Shown: one piece after another, positions 23,991 to 32,247 of the stretch | Layout: each line of letters begins with the position of its first letter | Position numbering within the stretch: the first letter of the stretch is position 1 | Origin: a marine group bacterium Sva0996 bin134 | GTDB lineage: Bacteria; Actinomycetota; Acidimicrobiia; Acidimicrobiales; Bin134 | Direction: 5' to 3' | Length of the DNA stretch: 33,451 bases | Assembly: GCA_002239105.1 (NCBI GenBank) | Contig: MPNQ01000036.1 | Coordinates: 1 to 33,451, forward strand | Program-made: the position numbers and the translations under genes | Notes under the pieces: generated by a model | Told to the model about the DNA's origin: nothing | Seen by the model: the letters and a program-made list of their open reading frames with translations, nothing else | The model's database searches: none

Positions 23991-24081
23991 GAGACTCGCT
24001 GTGACACTTCCCGGATCTCGACATCGTCCACTCGATTTTGCGGTTATTGAGTCTCGTATCTGCCGGGTTAGCGGGCTGATT

Positions 24082-24104
24082 CCCCGTCCGATCAAAGGGC
24101 GGGG
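24082..24104 (-). terminator. Hairpin at the methyltransferase stop codon
   Basis: On the minus strand CCCCGCCC and GGACGGGG can form an 8-bp stem (one G-U pair) around TTTGATC, which contains the TGA stop. The position, at the end of the methyltransferase and before the addB promoter, fits a terminator. No U-tract follows, as is frequent in high-GC actinobacteria. It could be chance pairing in GC-rich DNA. Confidence 0.4.
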
Positions 24105-24697
24105 GCGTAGACGGCGTAGAGGGGATCGCCGAGGCCTCCCGGAGGGATGCACTGCTTGTTCACCGGCTCGTCCCATCCTTCGGCGGCCTCGAAATAGCGC
24201 CGGACGATCTCCAGGTGTCCGGCGTCGTCTGCGTAGAGCCATCCCCGGATGGCTTTGGTGGGGAAACAGCGATTGGAGAACGTGACCACGAACAGGCCGC
24301 CGGGGCGCAGCACTCGGGCTATGTCGGTGAACACCTCGACTGGCTTGGTCAGGTAGTCCACCGAGACACAGCAGGTAGCAGCGTCGAAGGAGTTGTCGTC
24401 AAAGGGGAGTCGGGGGGTGTCGTTGAGGTTGTGAATGAGCCACTCGTGGGCCTGCGGGTTGGCGGCCAACTCGACCTGGTTCATTCCGAGGGCCACCAGC
24501 CGGGCTGGGGGTTCGGTGAAGTGCGAAACCCACGACGACATCAGATCGAGCACCTCACTGGTCAGGCCCAACTCCCGGTACAGAGTGCCAACCGCGGCGA
24601 TGGCCTCGTCGTCAATGTGGGTGACCAGTCGGGGCGGTGAGTAGAACAAGCGGTCGGGGCTGGGATCAGCCCGATCAAAGAAGCCCGGTGGGAACAC
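24092..24697 (-). CDS. SAM-dependent methyltransferase
   Basis: A 201-residue class I methyltransferase (Methyltransf_11-like). Motif I is the variant EVLDLMSSWVSH (48-59) instead of a glycine-rich D-x-G-x-G loop, followed by LVALGMNQVEL (motif II) and IHNLND; then LPFDDNSFDAATCCVSVDYL and ARVLRPGGLFVVTFSNRCFP. This variant occurs in a conserved but uncharacterised bacterial and plastid group; the substrate is unknown. GTG 24697 is taken as start because conserved sequence (FPPGFFDRADPSPDRLFYS) begins there and a TACGCT box lies 9 nt upstream. The open frame continues upstream over the divergent kinase gene but has no homology-like character there. Confidence 0.8.
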   Translation of the reverse strand: MFPPGFFDRADPSPDRLFYSPPRLVTHIDDEAIAAVGTLYRELGLTSEVLDLMSSWVSHFTEPPARLVALGMNQVELAANPQAHEWLIHNLNDTPRLPFDDNSFDAATCCVSVDYLTKPVEVFTDIARVLRPGGLFVVTFSNRCFPTKAIRGWLYADDAGHLEIVRRYFEAAEGWDEPVNKQCIPPGGLGDPLYAVYAPAL

Positions 24698-24706
24698 GAG
24701 TTGTTG

Positions 24707-24712
24707 AGCGTA
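24707..24712 (-). promoter_or_regulatory. -10 box for the methyltransferase gene
   Basis: TACGCT on the minus strand lies 9 nt before GTG 24697, giving a leader of about 2 nt or none. It is paired with the divergent box at 24746 in a 60-bp intergenic region. Confidence 0.4.
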
Positions 24713-24745
24713 GACGCACAATGCGCGGGTGGCGACGGAGGGGCT

Positions 24746-24751
24746 TAGCCT
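24746..24751 (+). promoter_or_regulatory. -10 box for the leaderless APH-family gene
   Basis: TAGCCT is followed by 6 nt (GGGTGA) and GTG 24758, which puts the transcript start on or next to the start codon. Same layout as the selD/SnoaL divergent pair. Confidence 0.5.
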
Positions 24752-24757
24752 GGGTGA

Positions 24758-25972
24758 GTGAGCGAATTGGATCGCGATCTGTTGGCGTGGGTGGAAGAGT
24801 GCTGCGGCCAAGGGGTCGCTGATGCCGTTCGCATTCCGGGGGGTGCCTCTCGGCAGGCGTGGGTGGTGACCCTGGATGACGGGGGGCGGCGGTTCTTGCG
24901 GATGGATGCAGGAACGTCGGCGCTGTCTGCGGTGGGCTATGACCTGGCTCGAGAGGCCCGGGCGTATCAGTGGCTGACCGACAAGCCGGTGAGAGCGGCC
25001 GGATTCTGCGGTGTCAGCCCCGATGGTCGGGCGCTTCTGTTGGACTTTGTGGAGGGGGGGCCGGGTCCCCTGGACGATCCGGACTTGGCCAGGGACTTCA
25101 TGGAGCAGGTCAACGCCCTCCATGGGCTGGAGCCGCCGGCTGATCTGGCCCATGGTGATCTGGCCCATGATGATCTGGCAATGTGGACCCGGCTCTATCG
25201 GGAGCACTGCCCCGAGCCCGATCCGCTTATCGATCTGGGGTTGCGACAACTTGCTGAAAGCGCGCCTGGACCCCCGGAGCGGTTGGTGTTGGTTCACGGC
25301 GATCTGGGGCCGGGCAATGTTCTGCACGACGGCCGCAGGGTGACCGGGCTGTGTGATTGGGAACTGGCCCACGTGGGCGACCCCATGGAGGATCTGGCCT
25401 GGATCACGGTTCGGGCCATGCTCACTCCGTTCGTCGACATCGACACCGCGTTCGGGTGGTACGACGGCCCGGTGGACCCCGAGCGGGTGCGCTACTGGCA
25501 ACTGGCCTGCCAGGTCCGCAACCTGATCGGGCTGGGAGTGGCGGGAGCGGCCGGGGGAGACTTGGGCATGGGCATGCTGTTCTCCGCCCTTCACCGCCGG
25601 GTGACAGCGGAGCTGATCTGCGAGGCCCTAGGGGTGGAGCCGGAGCCGGTTGTGGTGCCCGAGCCATCCGACACCGAGACCAGCGAGGTCTACCAGGCGG
25701 TGCTGGACGACCTGCGCACGGTAATCACCCCTGCGCTGGACGGGTTTGCCTCCGCTCGAGCCAAGTCTGTGGCCCGGTTGGTGCGTTACCTGGACATGGT
25801 GGACCGCATCGGTCCGGTGCTGGCCGACCAAGACCGCCACGACCGGGAGCGATTCGACATGGGCGACGGTGCCGAGGCTGCCCACTACTGGGCCCGGGCC
25901 ACTCAGCGACAAGAGGCGCTCATGCAACCGGCCATGGGCCGCCTCGCGGGAACGCGGCTGCCCCGGATCTAG
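24758..25972 (+). CDS. APH-family phosphotransferase
   Basis: A 404-residue protein with the aminoglycoside-phosphotransferase/choline-kinase fold. Visible are the nucleotide loop IPGGASRQAWVV (26-37), the catalytic loop LVHGDLGPGNVLHD (H180, D182, N187) and the metal aspartate in LCDWELAHVGDPMEDLAW (D200). Proteins of this shape in actinobacteria are often found with acyl-CoA dehydrogenases (ACAD10-like), where they may phosphorylate hydroxyacyl-CoA or related alcohols; antibiotic kinase activity cannot be inferred. Residues 285-404 form an extra helical tail. Its TAG overlaps the stop of the convergent RecB-like gene. A small in-frame tandem repeat lies at residues 129-141. Confidence 0.8.
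   Translation: MSELDRDLLAWVEECCGQGVADAVRIPGGASRQAWVVTLDDGGRRFLRMDAGTSALSAVGYDLAREARAYQWLTDKPVRAAGFCGVSPDGRALLLDFVEGGPGPLDDPDLARDFMEQVNALHGLEPPADLAHGDLAHDDLAMWTRLYREHCPEPDPLIDLGLRQLAESAPGPPERLVLVHGDLGPGNVLHDGRRVTGLCDWELAHVGDPMEDLAWITVRAMLTPFVDIDTAFGWYDGPVDPERVRYWQLACQVRNLIGLGVAGAAGGDLGMGMLFSALHRRVTAELICEALGVEPEPVVVPEPSDTETSEVYQAVLDDLRTVITPALDGFASARAKSVARLVRYLDMVDRIGPVLADQDRHDRERFDMGDGAEAAHYWARATQRQEALMQPAMGRLAGTRLPRI
25142..25183 (+). repeat. Three-copy 15-bp tandem repeat inside the APH gene
   Basis: GATCTGGCCCATGGT (25142-25156), GATCTGGCCCATGAT (25157-25171) and a partial GATCTGGCAATG (25172-25183) follow head to tail. They encode DLAHG-DLAHD-DLAM in the loop before the catalytic HGD. The frame is kept, so repeat-number changes would add or remove five residues. 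Confidence 0.7.
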
Positions 25973-26889
25973 TCGTCAGCTTTTTCGGCTTGGGCGATTC
26001 GCTCGAGTGCGGGAGCGTCGGACCGCAGCTTGCCGATCTTGTCGCGGTGGAGCACCTCTTCGGTGCCTTCGGGACACTGCGCTACGAAAGGGCACCAGCC
26101 GCACAGGGGGCCGGTGGAGGCTTCGAACTCAAGGGAGATGCAGCGTTCCATGATGGCCAGCCAGGTGGATCGCAACTCGTCGACCGCCTCGGCAAGGTTG
26201 TCGTCGGTGATCTCCACCTCCACTACCTTCTGGCCTAGATACAGCAGCTGGGCCTTGGCCGGTTTGCGGCCCTCCAACTCGGTCAGTGCCGCGGCGTAGA
26301 GCAGCATCTGGGTGGCGTAGTTGGATGAGAACCGCTCGGAGGGGGCTTTGCCCGACTTGTAGTCGGTGACCACCAAGCCGTCATCGGTCTCATCAACCCG
26401 GTCGATGATGCCCCGGAACGGGACCCCGTTGATCTCGACTCGCACATCCTGCTCGGTGGACGCCACCGTCACCTGGCGAGGGTCTTCCAGGTCCCAAAGT
26501 CCCTCAATGGCCCGCCAGCCGTTCTTGCGGAAATCCAGACCGCCCCGCTCGTCCAATTCAAGGCCCTGGAAGTCGCGGTGATTCTCCATTTTGGGCCAGA
26601 GCTCTCGGGCCAGCTCTTTGGCCCGGTCCACTGTGCGGTTCTCCACCGGCTCCTGCATCAGCTTCTCCAGCACCATGTGGGCGAAGGTGCCGGTTACCGC
26701 GGCCTCGCCGGGCGGGTCGGGCAGTCGGTCGACGTAGCGAAACTTCCAGCGCCGGGCGCACTCCCTGAAAGACGACGCGCTGGAGGGAGACAGATACTTG
26801 GGCACGTAGCGCTCGGGAATCTCCAAGAGCTTGTCGCTGGTGGGCTCTTCAGCCGACTTGGCCTGTTCGGCGGGTTCGGTCATGGTCAT
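25969..26889 (-). CDS. Stand-alone RecB-like exonuclease with Fe-S motif
   Basis: A 306-residue PDDEXK_1 (RecB/Cas4-like) nuclease without a helicase. Motifs: SPSSASSFRECARRWKFRYV (C44), H71 in TGTFAHMVLEKL, FRGIIDRVD (D163), VVTDYKSGK (D176, K178), QMLLYAAAL, and LCGWCPFVAQC (C263, C266, C272). Four cysteines in this layout hold a 4Fe-4S cluster in AddB and Cas4 nucleases. It resembles the actinobacterial RecB-family exonuclease seen in mycobacteria, of unknown function. No cas genes are near, so Cas4 is unlikely. It starts 29 bp after parE (ATG 26889, or the second ATG at 26883) and may be the third gene of a parC-parE unit. Confidence 0.85.
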   Translation of the reverse strand: MTMTEPAEQAKSAEEPTSDKLLEIPERYVPKYLSPSSASSFRECARRWKFRYVDRLPDPPGEAAVTGTFAHMVLEKLMQEPVENRTVDRAKELARELWPKMENHRDFQGLELDERGGLDFRKNGWRAIEGLWDLEDPRQVTVASTEQDVRVEINGVPFRGIIDRVDETDDGLVVTDYKSGKAPSERFSSNYATQMLLYAAALTELEGRKPAKAQLLYLGQKVVEVEITDDNLAEAVDELRSTWLAIMERCISLEFEASTGPLCGWCPFVAQCPEGTEEVLHRDKIGKLRSDAPALERIAQAEKADD

Positions 26890-26918
26890 GTCTGTTTACC
26901 CGATTTTTCTGTTGAGGG

Positions 26919-29003
26919 TCAGTAGTCGAGGGCGTCGCGGTCAACCAGCTCGCTGTGGGTGATGAGGAAGTCCTTGCGGCGGCTCACATCGGAGCCCATG
27001 AGGGTCTCGAACATCTCTTCGGCACCTTTGGCGTCGTCGAGGGTGAGCTGGCGCAAGGTGCGGGTTTCGGGGTCAAGCGCACACTCGGCCAGCTCGTCGG
27101 TATCCATCTCTCCCAGTCCCTTGAACCGGGACCACCGGATGTTCTCGGCCTTCCGGTTGCCCTTGGACAGCTTCGCAGTGACTTCGTCTCGCTCGGCATC
27201 AGACCAGGCCCGGTGGGTCTGGTCGCCCACCTTGGCGGTGTATAGCGGGGGCTGGGCGGCGAACACCCGGCCGGCATCCAGCATCGGGCGCATGAAGCGG
27301 TGGATGAGGGTGAGCAGCAAGCAGCGGATGTGGCTGCCGTCCACGTCGGCGTCGCACAGGATGACGATACGGCCGTAACGGGCCTTGGCTATATCGAAGT
27401 CATCGCCAGAACCGGCCCCCATGGCCGTGAACAGGGCCTGGGCCTCGGCGTTGTCCAGCACCTGCTTCACCGATGACTTGGCCGCGTTAACCACCTTTCC
27501 CCGCAGGGGCAGAATGGCCATGTTCTCGGCGTTGCGCCCCGCCTTGGCCGGTCCCGCGGCCGAGTCGCCCTCCACCAGGATCAACTCCGACTCCGGGCCG
27601 TGTACCCGGCAGTCGGCCAGCTTGTCGGGCATCCCGGTGGAGCCCAGCGACGCCGCCCGGCGCTTGTTCTCCAAGGTTTGGCGGGCTGACACCCGATTCA
27701 CCACCGCATCGGCGACCTTGGACTGCAACGCGGTGACGTGGCTCTTGGGCCCGGTCTGGAACCAGCTCTCCAAACCGTCCTTGAGCACGTTGTAGACGAT
27801 GGACTGCACCGGCGGAGTACCCAGCTCTTGTTTGGTCTGGCCCCGAAACTGAGGCTCGGGCAGGGTTACTTTGACGGCGGCCACCAGACCCTCCTGCACG
27901 TCTTCCCGCTGGGCCCGGTCGTTGCCCTGCTTGGCCAGGCGGGCCAGCTTCTTGGAGTCGGCCAGCAGGCTGTCGTTAACTGCCCGGGTCAAGGCCCGCT
28001 CAAAGCCCGCCAAGTGAGTGCCGCCATGGGGGGTGGGGATGGTGTTGACGAATGTGACCACCTTGGCGTCGTAGCCCTTCACCCAGCGCATGGCGATGTC
28101 CACCTGGCACTGCCGGTTGACCACAGCCATGGCACCGTCCACCGGGACCTTCTCCTCGAATTCTCCCTCCCCGGGTATGGATATGACCTCGGTCACGGCC
28201 TCAGAATCCGACAAATGGCCCACCAGGTCGCCCAGGCCTCCATGGGAGATCAGATCGACCGGTTCGTTGTCGCTGCCCCGGCGCTTGTCCTCCAGCCTGA
28301 TTCGCAACCCGGGAACCAAGAAGCAGACCTGCTGGGCACGATGGCGGATGGTTTCGAAGTCCACGGCGGCGTCGGGATCGAACATGTCGAAGTCGGGCCA
28401 AAAGCGGATGCGGGTGCCGGTTTTCCGGGTGGCGCGGACCCGGCGGAGCTTGTTGCCCTTCACGAACTTGTCGCCGTCGAGCTGTCCCGCCTTTTGCTTC
28501 ACAAACCAGAGCTGCCAAGTGGCGCCGTCGCGGTCCACCTCGGCCCGCAGCCGGGTGGACAGGGCGTTCACCACCGAGGCGCCCACCCCGTGCAGACCGC
28601 CGGAGGCGCCGTAAACGCCGCCGCCGAACTTGCCGCCGGAGTGCAGCTCGGTAAGCACTACCTCCAGCGCCGATACCTTCTTGGTGGGGTGGGGGTCGAT
28701 CGGGATGCCCCGGCCGTTGTCTCCTACCTCCACAGAGCCGTCGGCATGGAGGGTCACGTCGATACGGGTGGCGAATCCGGCGCCGGCCTCGTCCACCCCG
28801 TTGTCGATCAGCTCCCACACCAGATGCATGAGGCCGTCGGCCCCGGTGCCCCCGATGTACATCCCAGGGCGCTTGCGAACGGCCTCCAGGCCCTCCAGGG
28901 TGACGATGTCGGAGGCGTCGTAGCTGCCGTTGCCATTCCCCCCGTTCGCAGGAGCGAACAGATCGGCGTTGTTGCCCTGGGTGCGAGTGGCTTGGGTCAC
29001 CAT
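26919..29003 (-). CDS. parE: Type IIA topoisomerase ATPase subunit (ParE-like)
   Basis: A 694-residue GyrB/ParE-family subunit. GHKL ATPase: VWELIDNGVDEA (E64, N68), VGDNGRGIPID (D95) and GGLHGVGASVVNALS. The transducer lies near the QTK lysine (RGQTKQELG). TOPRIM: LVEGDSAAGPAKAGRN, ILPLRGKVVN, ILCDADVDGSHIRCLLLTL. The TOPRIM sequence EGDSAAGPAKAGRN resembles the actinobacterial ParE form (EGDSALGTAKLARN as I recall it) more than GyrB's EGDSAGGSAKQGRD. With the neighbouring ParC-like subunit it should form a decatenating topoisomerase IV. ATG 29003 overlaps the parC stop by 7 bp; a GTG at 29000 overlaps as GTGA and is an alternative. A short disordered N/G-rich leader is at 10-27. Confidence 0.85.
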   Translation of the reverse strand: MVTQATRTQGNNADLFAPANGGNGNGSYDASDIVTLEGLEAVRKRPGMYIGGTGADGLMHLVWELIDNGVDEAGAGFATRIDVTLHADGSVEVGDNGRGIPIDPHPTKKVSALEVVLTELHSGGKFGGGVYGASGGLHGVGASVVNALSTRLRAEVDRDGATWQLWFVKQKAGQLDGDKFVKGNKLRRVRATRKTGTRIRFWPDFDMFDPDAAVDFETIRHRAQQVCFLVPGLRIRLEDKRRGSDNEPVDLISHGGLGDLVGHLSDSEAVTEVISIPGEGEFEEKVPVDGAMAVVNRQCQVDIAMRWVKGYDAKVVTFVNTIPTPHGGTHLAGFERALTRAVNDSLLADSKKLARLAKQGNDRAQREDVQEGLVAAVKVTLPEPQFRGQTKQELGTPPVQSIVYNVLKDGLESWFQTGPKSHVTALQSKVADAVVNRVSARQTLENKRRAASLGSTGMPDKLADCRVHGPESELILVEGDSAAGPAKAGRNAENMAILPLRGKVVNAAKSSVKQVLDNAEAQALFTAMGAGSGDDFDIAKARYGRIVILCDADVDGSHIRCLLLTLIHRFMRPMLDAGRVFAAQPPLYTAKVGDQTHRAWSDAERDEVTAKLSKGNRKAENIRWSRFKGLGEMDTDELAECALDPETRTLRQLTLDDAKGAEEMFETLMGSDVSRRKDFLITHSELVDRDALDY

Positions 29004-31417
29004 CGCGGCATACCCACTCTCGAGATCTTCTTGTGGTCGGCTGTCCCGTTGGCCAGGGAAAATGGCACGGGCTCCTTGGCCGGTTTGCCGTTGTCGTCCA
29101 CTTCAGCCAGGAGATCGGCCGGGGGCGCTACCGCAGCCATGGCCAGCTGGCTATCGCCTCCCAGCGATGTGCCAACTCCGCCCCGACCGGTGACCGGGAT
29201 GTCCACTGCCGAGGTGATGCCTACCGACCCCACGTCGTTCACCAAGATGACAGCTTCTTCTCCGCTCACGCCTCCGGCGGCGATTATCCGGTCGCCGTTT
29301 CGCAGCTTCATACCCACCACCCCGGATGCGCCTCGCCCCTGGACGGGGACCGATTCGATTGGGGCCCGCAGCGCACGGCCATGGGCGCTGACCAACACCA
29401 TCTCAGCGGTTTCCGGCGCGCAGAATGCGGCCACCACCTTGTCGTTGGGCTTCAGCTTGATGATCTGCTTGGCCGCCCGGCCCTTGTCGGCTTCTGACAG
29501 GTCGACTCGTTTGACCGTTCCTCCAGAGGTGACGATCACCAAGGGATCGCTGGCCGCCATTACCAGGGTCAGTACCGCCTCGCTACGGATAGTGCCGAAC
29601 ACCTCAGATGCTCCTGCCCCTCGGCTGCGGCCTGAGACCTCGGGCAGGGCATTGACCGGTGAAGCGATAAGCCGGCCCCCAGAGGTGACCGCCAGAACTG
29701 TGTCGCCGGGGTCGGCTTCCAGCGAGACGGTCAGCACATCGTGGCGGCCGAACTGGGACCGCCGGCGCCCGCCCGCCGACGCCCGGCCCACAATGCCGGT
29801 AGTGGACAAGGTGACCACTACCGGACCGTCAGATTTCGGAGCCAGCTCAGCCGACGGAGTGGCCTCATACACCGGCGCGTCTTGGTGGGACACGATTTCG
29901 GTTCGGCGCTCCTGTTTGAATCGCCCTACGAGGTCGTCAAGCTCCTTCAACACCACAGTGCGCTGGCGCTGCTCTGAGCCCAGCAACTTCTCCAAGTCGT
30001 CGATCAGGGCGACCAGCTCGTCTCGCTCGTCGATGATCTTCTGCTTCTCCAGCGCGGTGAGCCGCCTCAGCTGCATGTCCAGGATGTGGGCGGCCTGGAT
30101 CTCGGTCAGGTTCAGAGCATCCTGCAACCGCTGGCGGGCGGTGGCGACATCATCGGAGCCACGGATGATGGCCACCACTTGGTCGATGTTGTCCAGCGCG
30201 ATGATCAACCCCTCCAGGATGTGGAGGCGGTCTCGGGCCCGGCCCAGACGATGCCGGGTACGCCGTACCACCACGTCGAGGCGGTGGTCGATGTAGTGGC
30301 GGCATAGGTCGTAGAGGCCCACGGTGGTGGGGACACCGTTCACCAGCACCACGTTGTTGACGGCGAACGTCTCCTCCAAAGGGGTCAGTCGGAACAGGTC
30401 GTAGTACAGCTTCTCGGGCGCCACATGGGGCTCGCACTCGATGAGGATGCGGAGGCCGTGGTGGCGGTCGGAGAGGTTGCGGGCATCGTGGACGCCGGGC
30501 AGCTTGCCGTCGACGATCAGGTCGTTGATGCGCTTCACCACCTTTTCAGGGCCGACCATGTAAGGCAGTTCGCTGACCTCGATTCCCCAGCGGCTGCGGG
30601 TCAGCTTCACCGGCTTCATCTGGGCTCGGATGCGTATCGAGCCTCGCCCGGTGTCGTAGATCTGGCGCAGCCCGCCCTCCTCGGAGTCGATGACCATGCC
30701 CCCGGTGGGGAAGTCGGGGCCGGGCAGTTCCTCAAGCAGCTGTTCGATGGTGGGCTTGGGCCGGCGCTTGGTCATCACCAGCCGGATGGCCTTAGCCACC
30801 TCCGCCAGATTGTGGGGGGCCATGTTGGTGGCCATGCCAACGGCAATGCCGGTGGTGCCGTTTACCAGCAGGTTGGGTAGCCGACCCGGAAGGCACTCGG
30901 GCTCGGAGCTGTCGCCGTCGTAGGTTGGCCGGTGCTCCACGGTGTCTTCGTCGATCTCGTCCAGCATCTCCATAGCCGCCTCGGCCAGGCGGCACTCGGT
31001 GTATCGAGGGGCCGCCGGCGGATCGTCCAAGGTGCCGAAATTGCCGTGGGGGTCGATGAGGGCTATCGGCCGGGAGAACTCCTGGGCCAGCCTCACGAGG
31101 GCGTCGTATATGGCGGCGTCTCCGTGGGGGTGGTACTTGCCCATGGTGTCGCCCACTACCCGAGCGCTCTTGCGATGGGGTCCGTCGGGGCGGATCCCCA
31201 TGTTGAGCATGGAGTAGAGGATGCGGCGCTGCACCGGCTTCAGGCCGTCGCGCACATCGGGGATGGCCCGGGAGGTGATGACCGACAGGGAGTACGCCAG
31301 AAACGACTCTGACATCTCGTCGGCCACGGGGACGGGGACAATTTCGCGAGCAAAATCGACATTCGTGTGGCGGTCGTCCGACACGTTGTCGAGGGACAAC
31401 TGTGATTGTGGGGGCAT
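28997..31417 (-). CDS. parC: Type IIA topoisomerase cleavage subunit (ParC-like)
   Basis: An 806-residue GyrA/ParC-family subunit. The N-terminal breakage-reunion domain has [31 protein letters not shown], a catalytic tyrosine Y139 in [10 protein letters not shown] and [18 protein letters not shown]. The C-terminal part (about 505-800) shows beta-propeller-like repeats ([66 protein letters not shown]). I see no QRRGG(K/R)G GyrA box, which favours a ParC-type enzyme over gyrase. In the quinolone region A101 stands at the position of E. coli GyrA Ser83, and D105 at Asp87. It is the first gene of parC-parE; AAGGGA lies just upstream of ATG 31417. Confidence 0.85.
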   Translation of the reverse strand: MPPQSQLSLDNVSDDRHTNVDFAREIVPVPVADEMSESFLAYSLSVITSRAIPDVRDGLKPVQRRILYSMLNMGIRPDGPHRKSARVVGDTMGKYHPHGDAAIYDALVRLAQEFSRPIALIDPHGNFGTLDDPPAAPRYTECRLAEAAMEMLDEIDEDTVEHRPTYDGDSSEPECLPGRLPNLLVNGTTGIAVGMATNMAPHNLAEVAKAIRLVMTKRRPKPTIEQLLEELPGPDFPTGGMVIDSEEGGLRQIYDTGRGSIRIRAQMKPVKLTRSRWGIEVSELPYMVGPEKVVKRINDLIVDGKLPGVHDARNLSDRHHGLRILIECEPHVAPEKLYYDLFRLTPLEETFAVNNVVLVNGVPTTVGLYDLCRHYIDHRLDVVVRRTRHRLGRARDRLHILEGLIIALDNIDQVVAIIRGSDDVATARQRLQDALNLTEIQAAHILDMQLRRLTALEKQKIIDERDELVALIDDLEKLLGSEQRQRTVVLKELDDLVGRFKQERRTEIVSHQDAPVYEATPSAELAPKSDGPVVVTLSTTGIVGRASAGGRRRSQFGRHDVLTVSLEADPGDTVLAVTSGGRLIASPVNALPEVSGRSRGAGASEVFGTIRSEAVLTLVMAASDPLVIVTSGGTVKRVDLSEADKGRAAKQIIKLKPNDKVVAAFCAPETAEMVLVSAHGRALRAPIESVPVQGRGASGVVGMKLRNGDRIIAAGGVSGEEAVILVNDVGSVGITSAVDIPVTGRGGVGTSLGGDSQLAMAAVAPPADLLAEVDDNGKPAKEPVPFSLANGTADHKKISRVGMPRW

Positions 31418-31451
31418 GATTCCCTTAGCGGATATTCGTAGGGGGAAGTAC

Positions 31452-31462
31452 GGGTTTTACCC
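31452..31462. other. Short palindrome in the parC upstream region
   Basis: GGGTTTTACCC (stem GGGT/ACCC) lies 35 bp before the parC start, in the 101-bp gap after the glycosyltransferase gene. It could be a small operator or a weak hairpin. No convincing -10/-35 pair could be set in this gap; nothing else is seen there. Confidence 0.25.
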
Positions 31463-31518
31463 CTGATTAGAAGGTACCCGGCCTGGGTGACAGTTCAGCG
31501 GAAATCGGCAGCTTATAG

Positions 31519-32247
31519 TCAGATTTTGGGGATGCGAGCGCGGCTGAGGCGCACCGTTTGGCCAAAGGAGCGCAGAGCAACCCGAAGCGCCCGCCAGCCA
31601 AGGATGGAGACCACCCCGGTGGTGCGGTCATGGTGGGGGACGGGAACCTCAGCTATTCGAGCACCGGAGCGGGCCAGCATTCCCGAGAGCACCACGTTGG
31701 GGGCGAAGGTGTCGTCGGGGATGGGTGCCAGCAGAGGGGCCAGTGCGCTCGACCGCATCAGCCGGTATGGGCAGTTCACGTCGGCCAGACGACACCCGAA
31801 GGCCAAACGGGCGGTGAACCGGGCCGCCCGGGTTATGGCCCGCCGGCCCGTCGACTGATTGCGGTTGGTGCGGATGCCGATCACCGCGTCGACGCTGTGG
31901 CGATGCTCCCAGAGCTCGCCGAACGAAGCAGCGGGCATCTCGTCGTCGGAGTCGGTTTGGAACACCCAATCGGCGGTGACCGCCCCCCGGCGGTAGCCCC
32001 GCAAGATTGTCGGCCCGTGGCCGCTGTTGGGCTTGGCATCCACCACCAGGCGCGGATGGCGCTCGGCCACCGCCCGCAGGATCTGCTCGCTGGCGTCGGT
32101 GGCTCCGTCCACGATGGCCACCAGCTCGTAGTCGATGCCCAGGCCGCCGAGCACCCCGAGCCAGCTCTCGGCCACCTCCCCGACGATCTCCTCCTCGTTG
32201 TACACCGGCATGACCGCGCACAGGTCGAGCCGGACCTCGGGGGTCAC
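31519..32247 (-). CDS. Family 2 glycosyltransferase
   Basis: A 242-residue GT-A enzyme of the dolichyl-phosphate mannose synthase/polyprenol glycosyltransferase type. CAVMPVYNEEEIVGEVAESW (10-29) is the nucleotide-sugar entry, AIVDGATDAS follows, PNSGHGPTILRGYRRG is the acceptor loop, and FQTDSDDEM (D99, D101) is the D-x-D metal site. The end EVPVPHHDRTTGVVSILGWR resembles the K/R-rich finish of GT2 polyprenol enzymes. No membrane helices are seen. The GTG start overlaps the SDR stop as GTGA (32244-32247), so the two genes form a coupled pair. Donor and acceptor are unknown. Confidence 0.85.
   Translation of the reverse strand: MTPEVRLDLCAVMPVYNEEEIVGEVAESWLGVLGGLGIDYELVAIVDGATDASEQILRAVAERHPRLVVDAKPNSGHGPTILRGYRRGAVTADWVFQTDSDDEMPAASFGELWEHRHSVDAVIGIRTNRNQSTGRRAITRAARFTARLAFGCRLADVNCPYRLMRSSALAPLLAPIPDDTFAPNVVLSGMLARSGARIAEVPVPHHDRTTGVVSILGWRALRVALRSFGQTVRLSRARIPKI

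Noticed and set aside
23978..24031. Longer AddB start at GTG 24031
   Set aside because: The extra 18 residues have no family character, and the -10 box at 23985-23990 would lie inside the coding region.
25969..26889. Cas4 and an associated CRISPR system
   Set aside because: The nuclease has a Cas4-like cysteine layout, but there are no other cas genes and no spaced repeats anywhere in the window.
27738..30296. 852-codon open frame on the plus strand opposite parE/parC
   Set aside because: It is exactly antisense to two well-supported topoisomerase genes and its composition is a shadow of their GC-rich codon bias. No recognisable domain.
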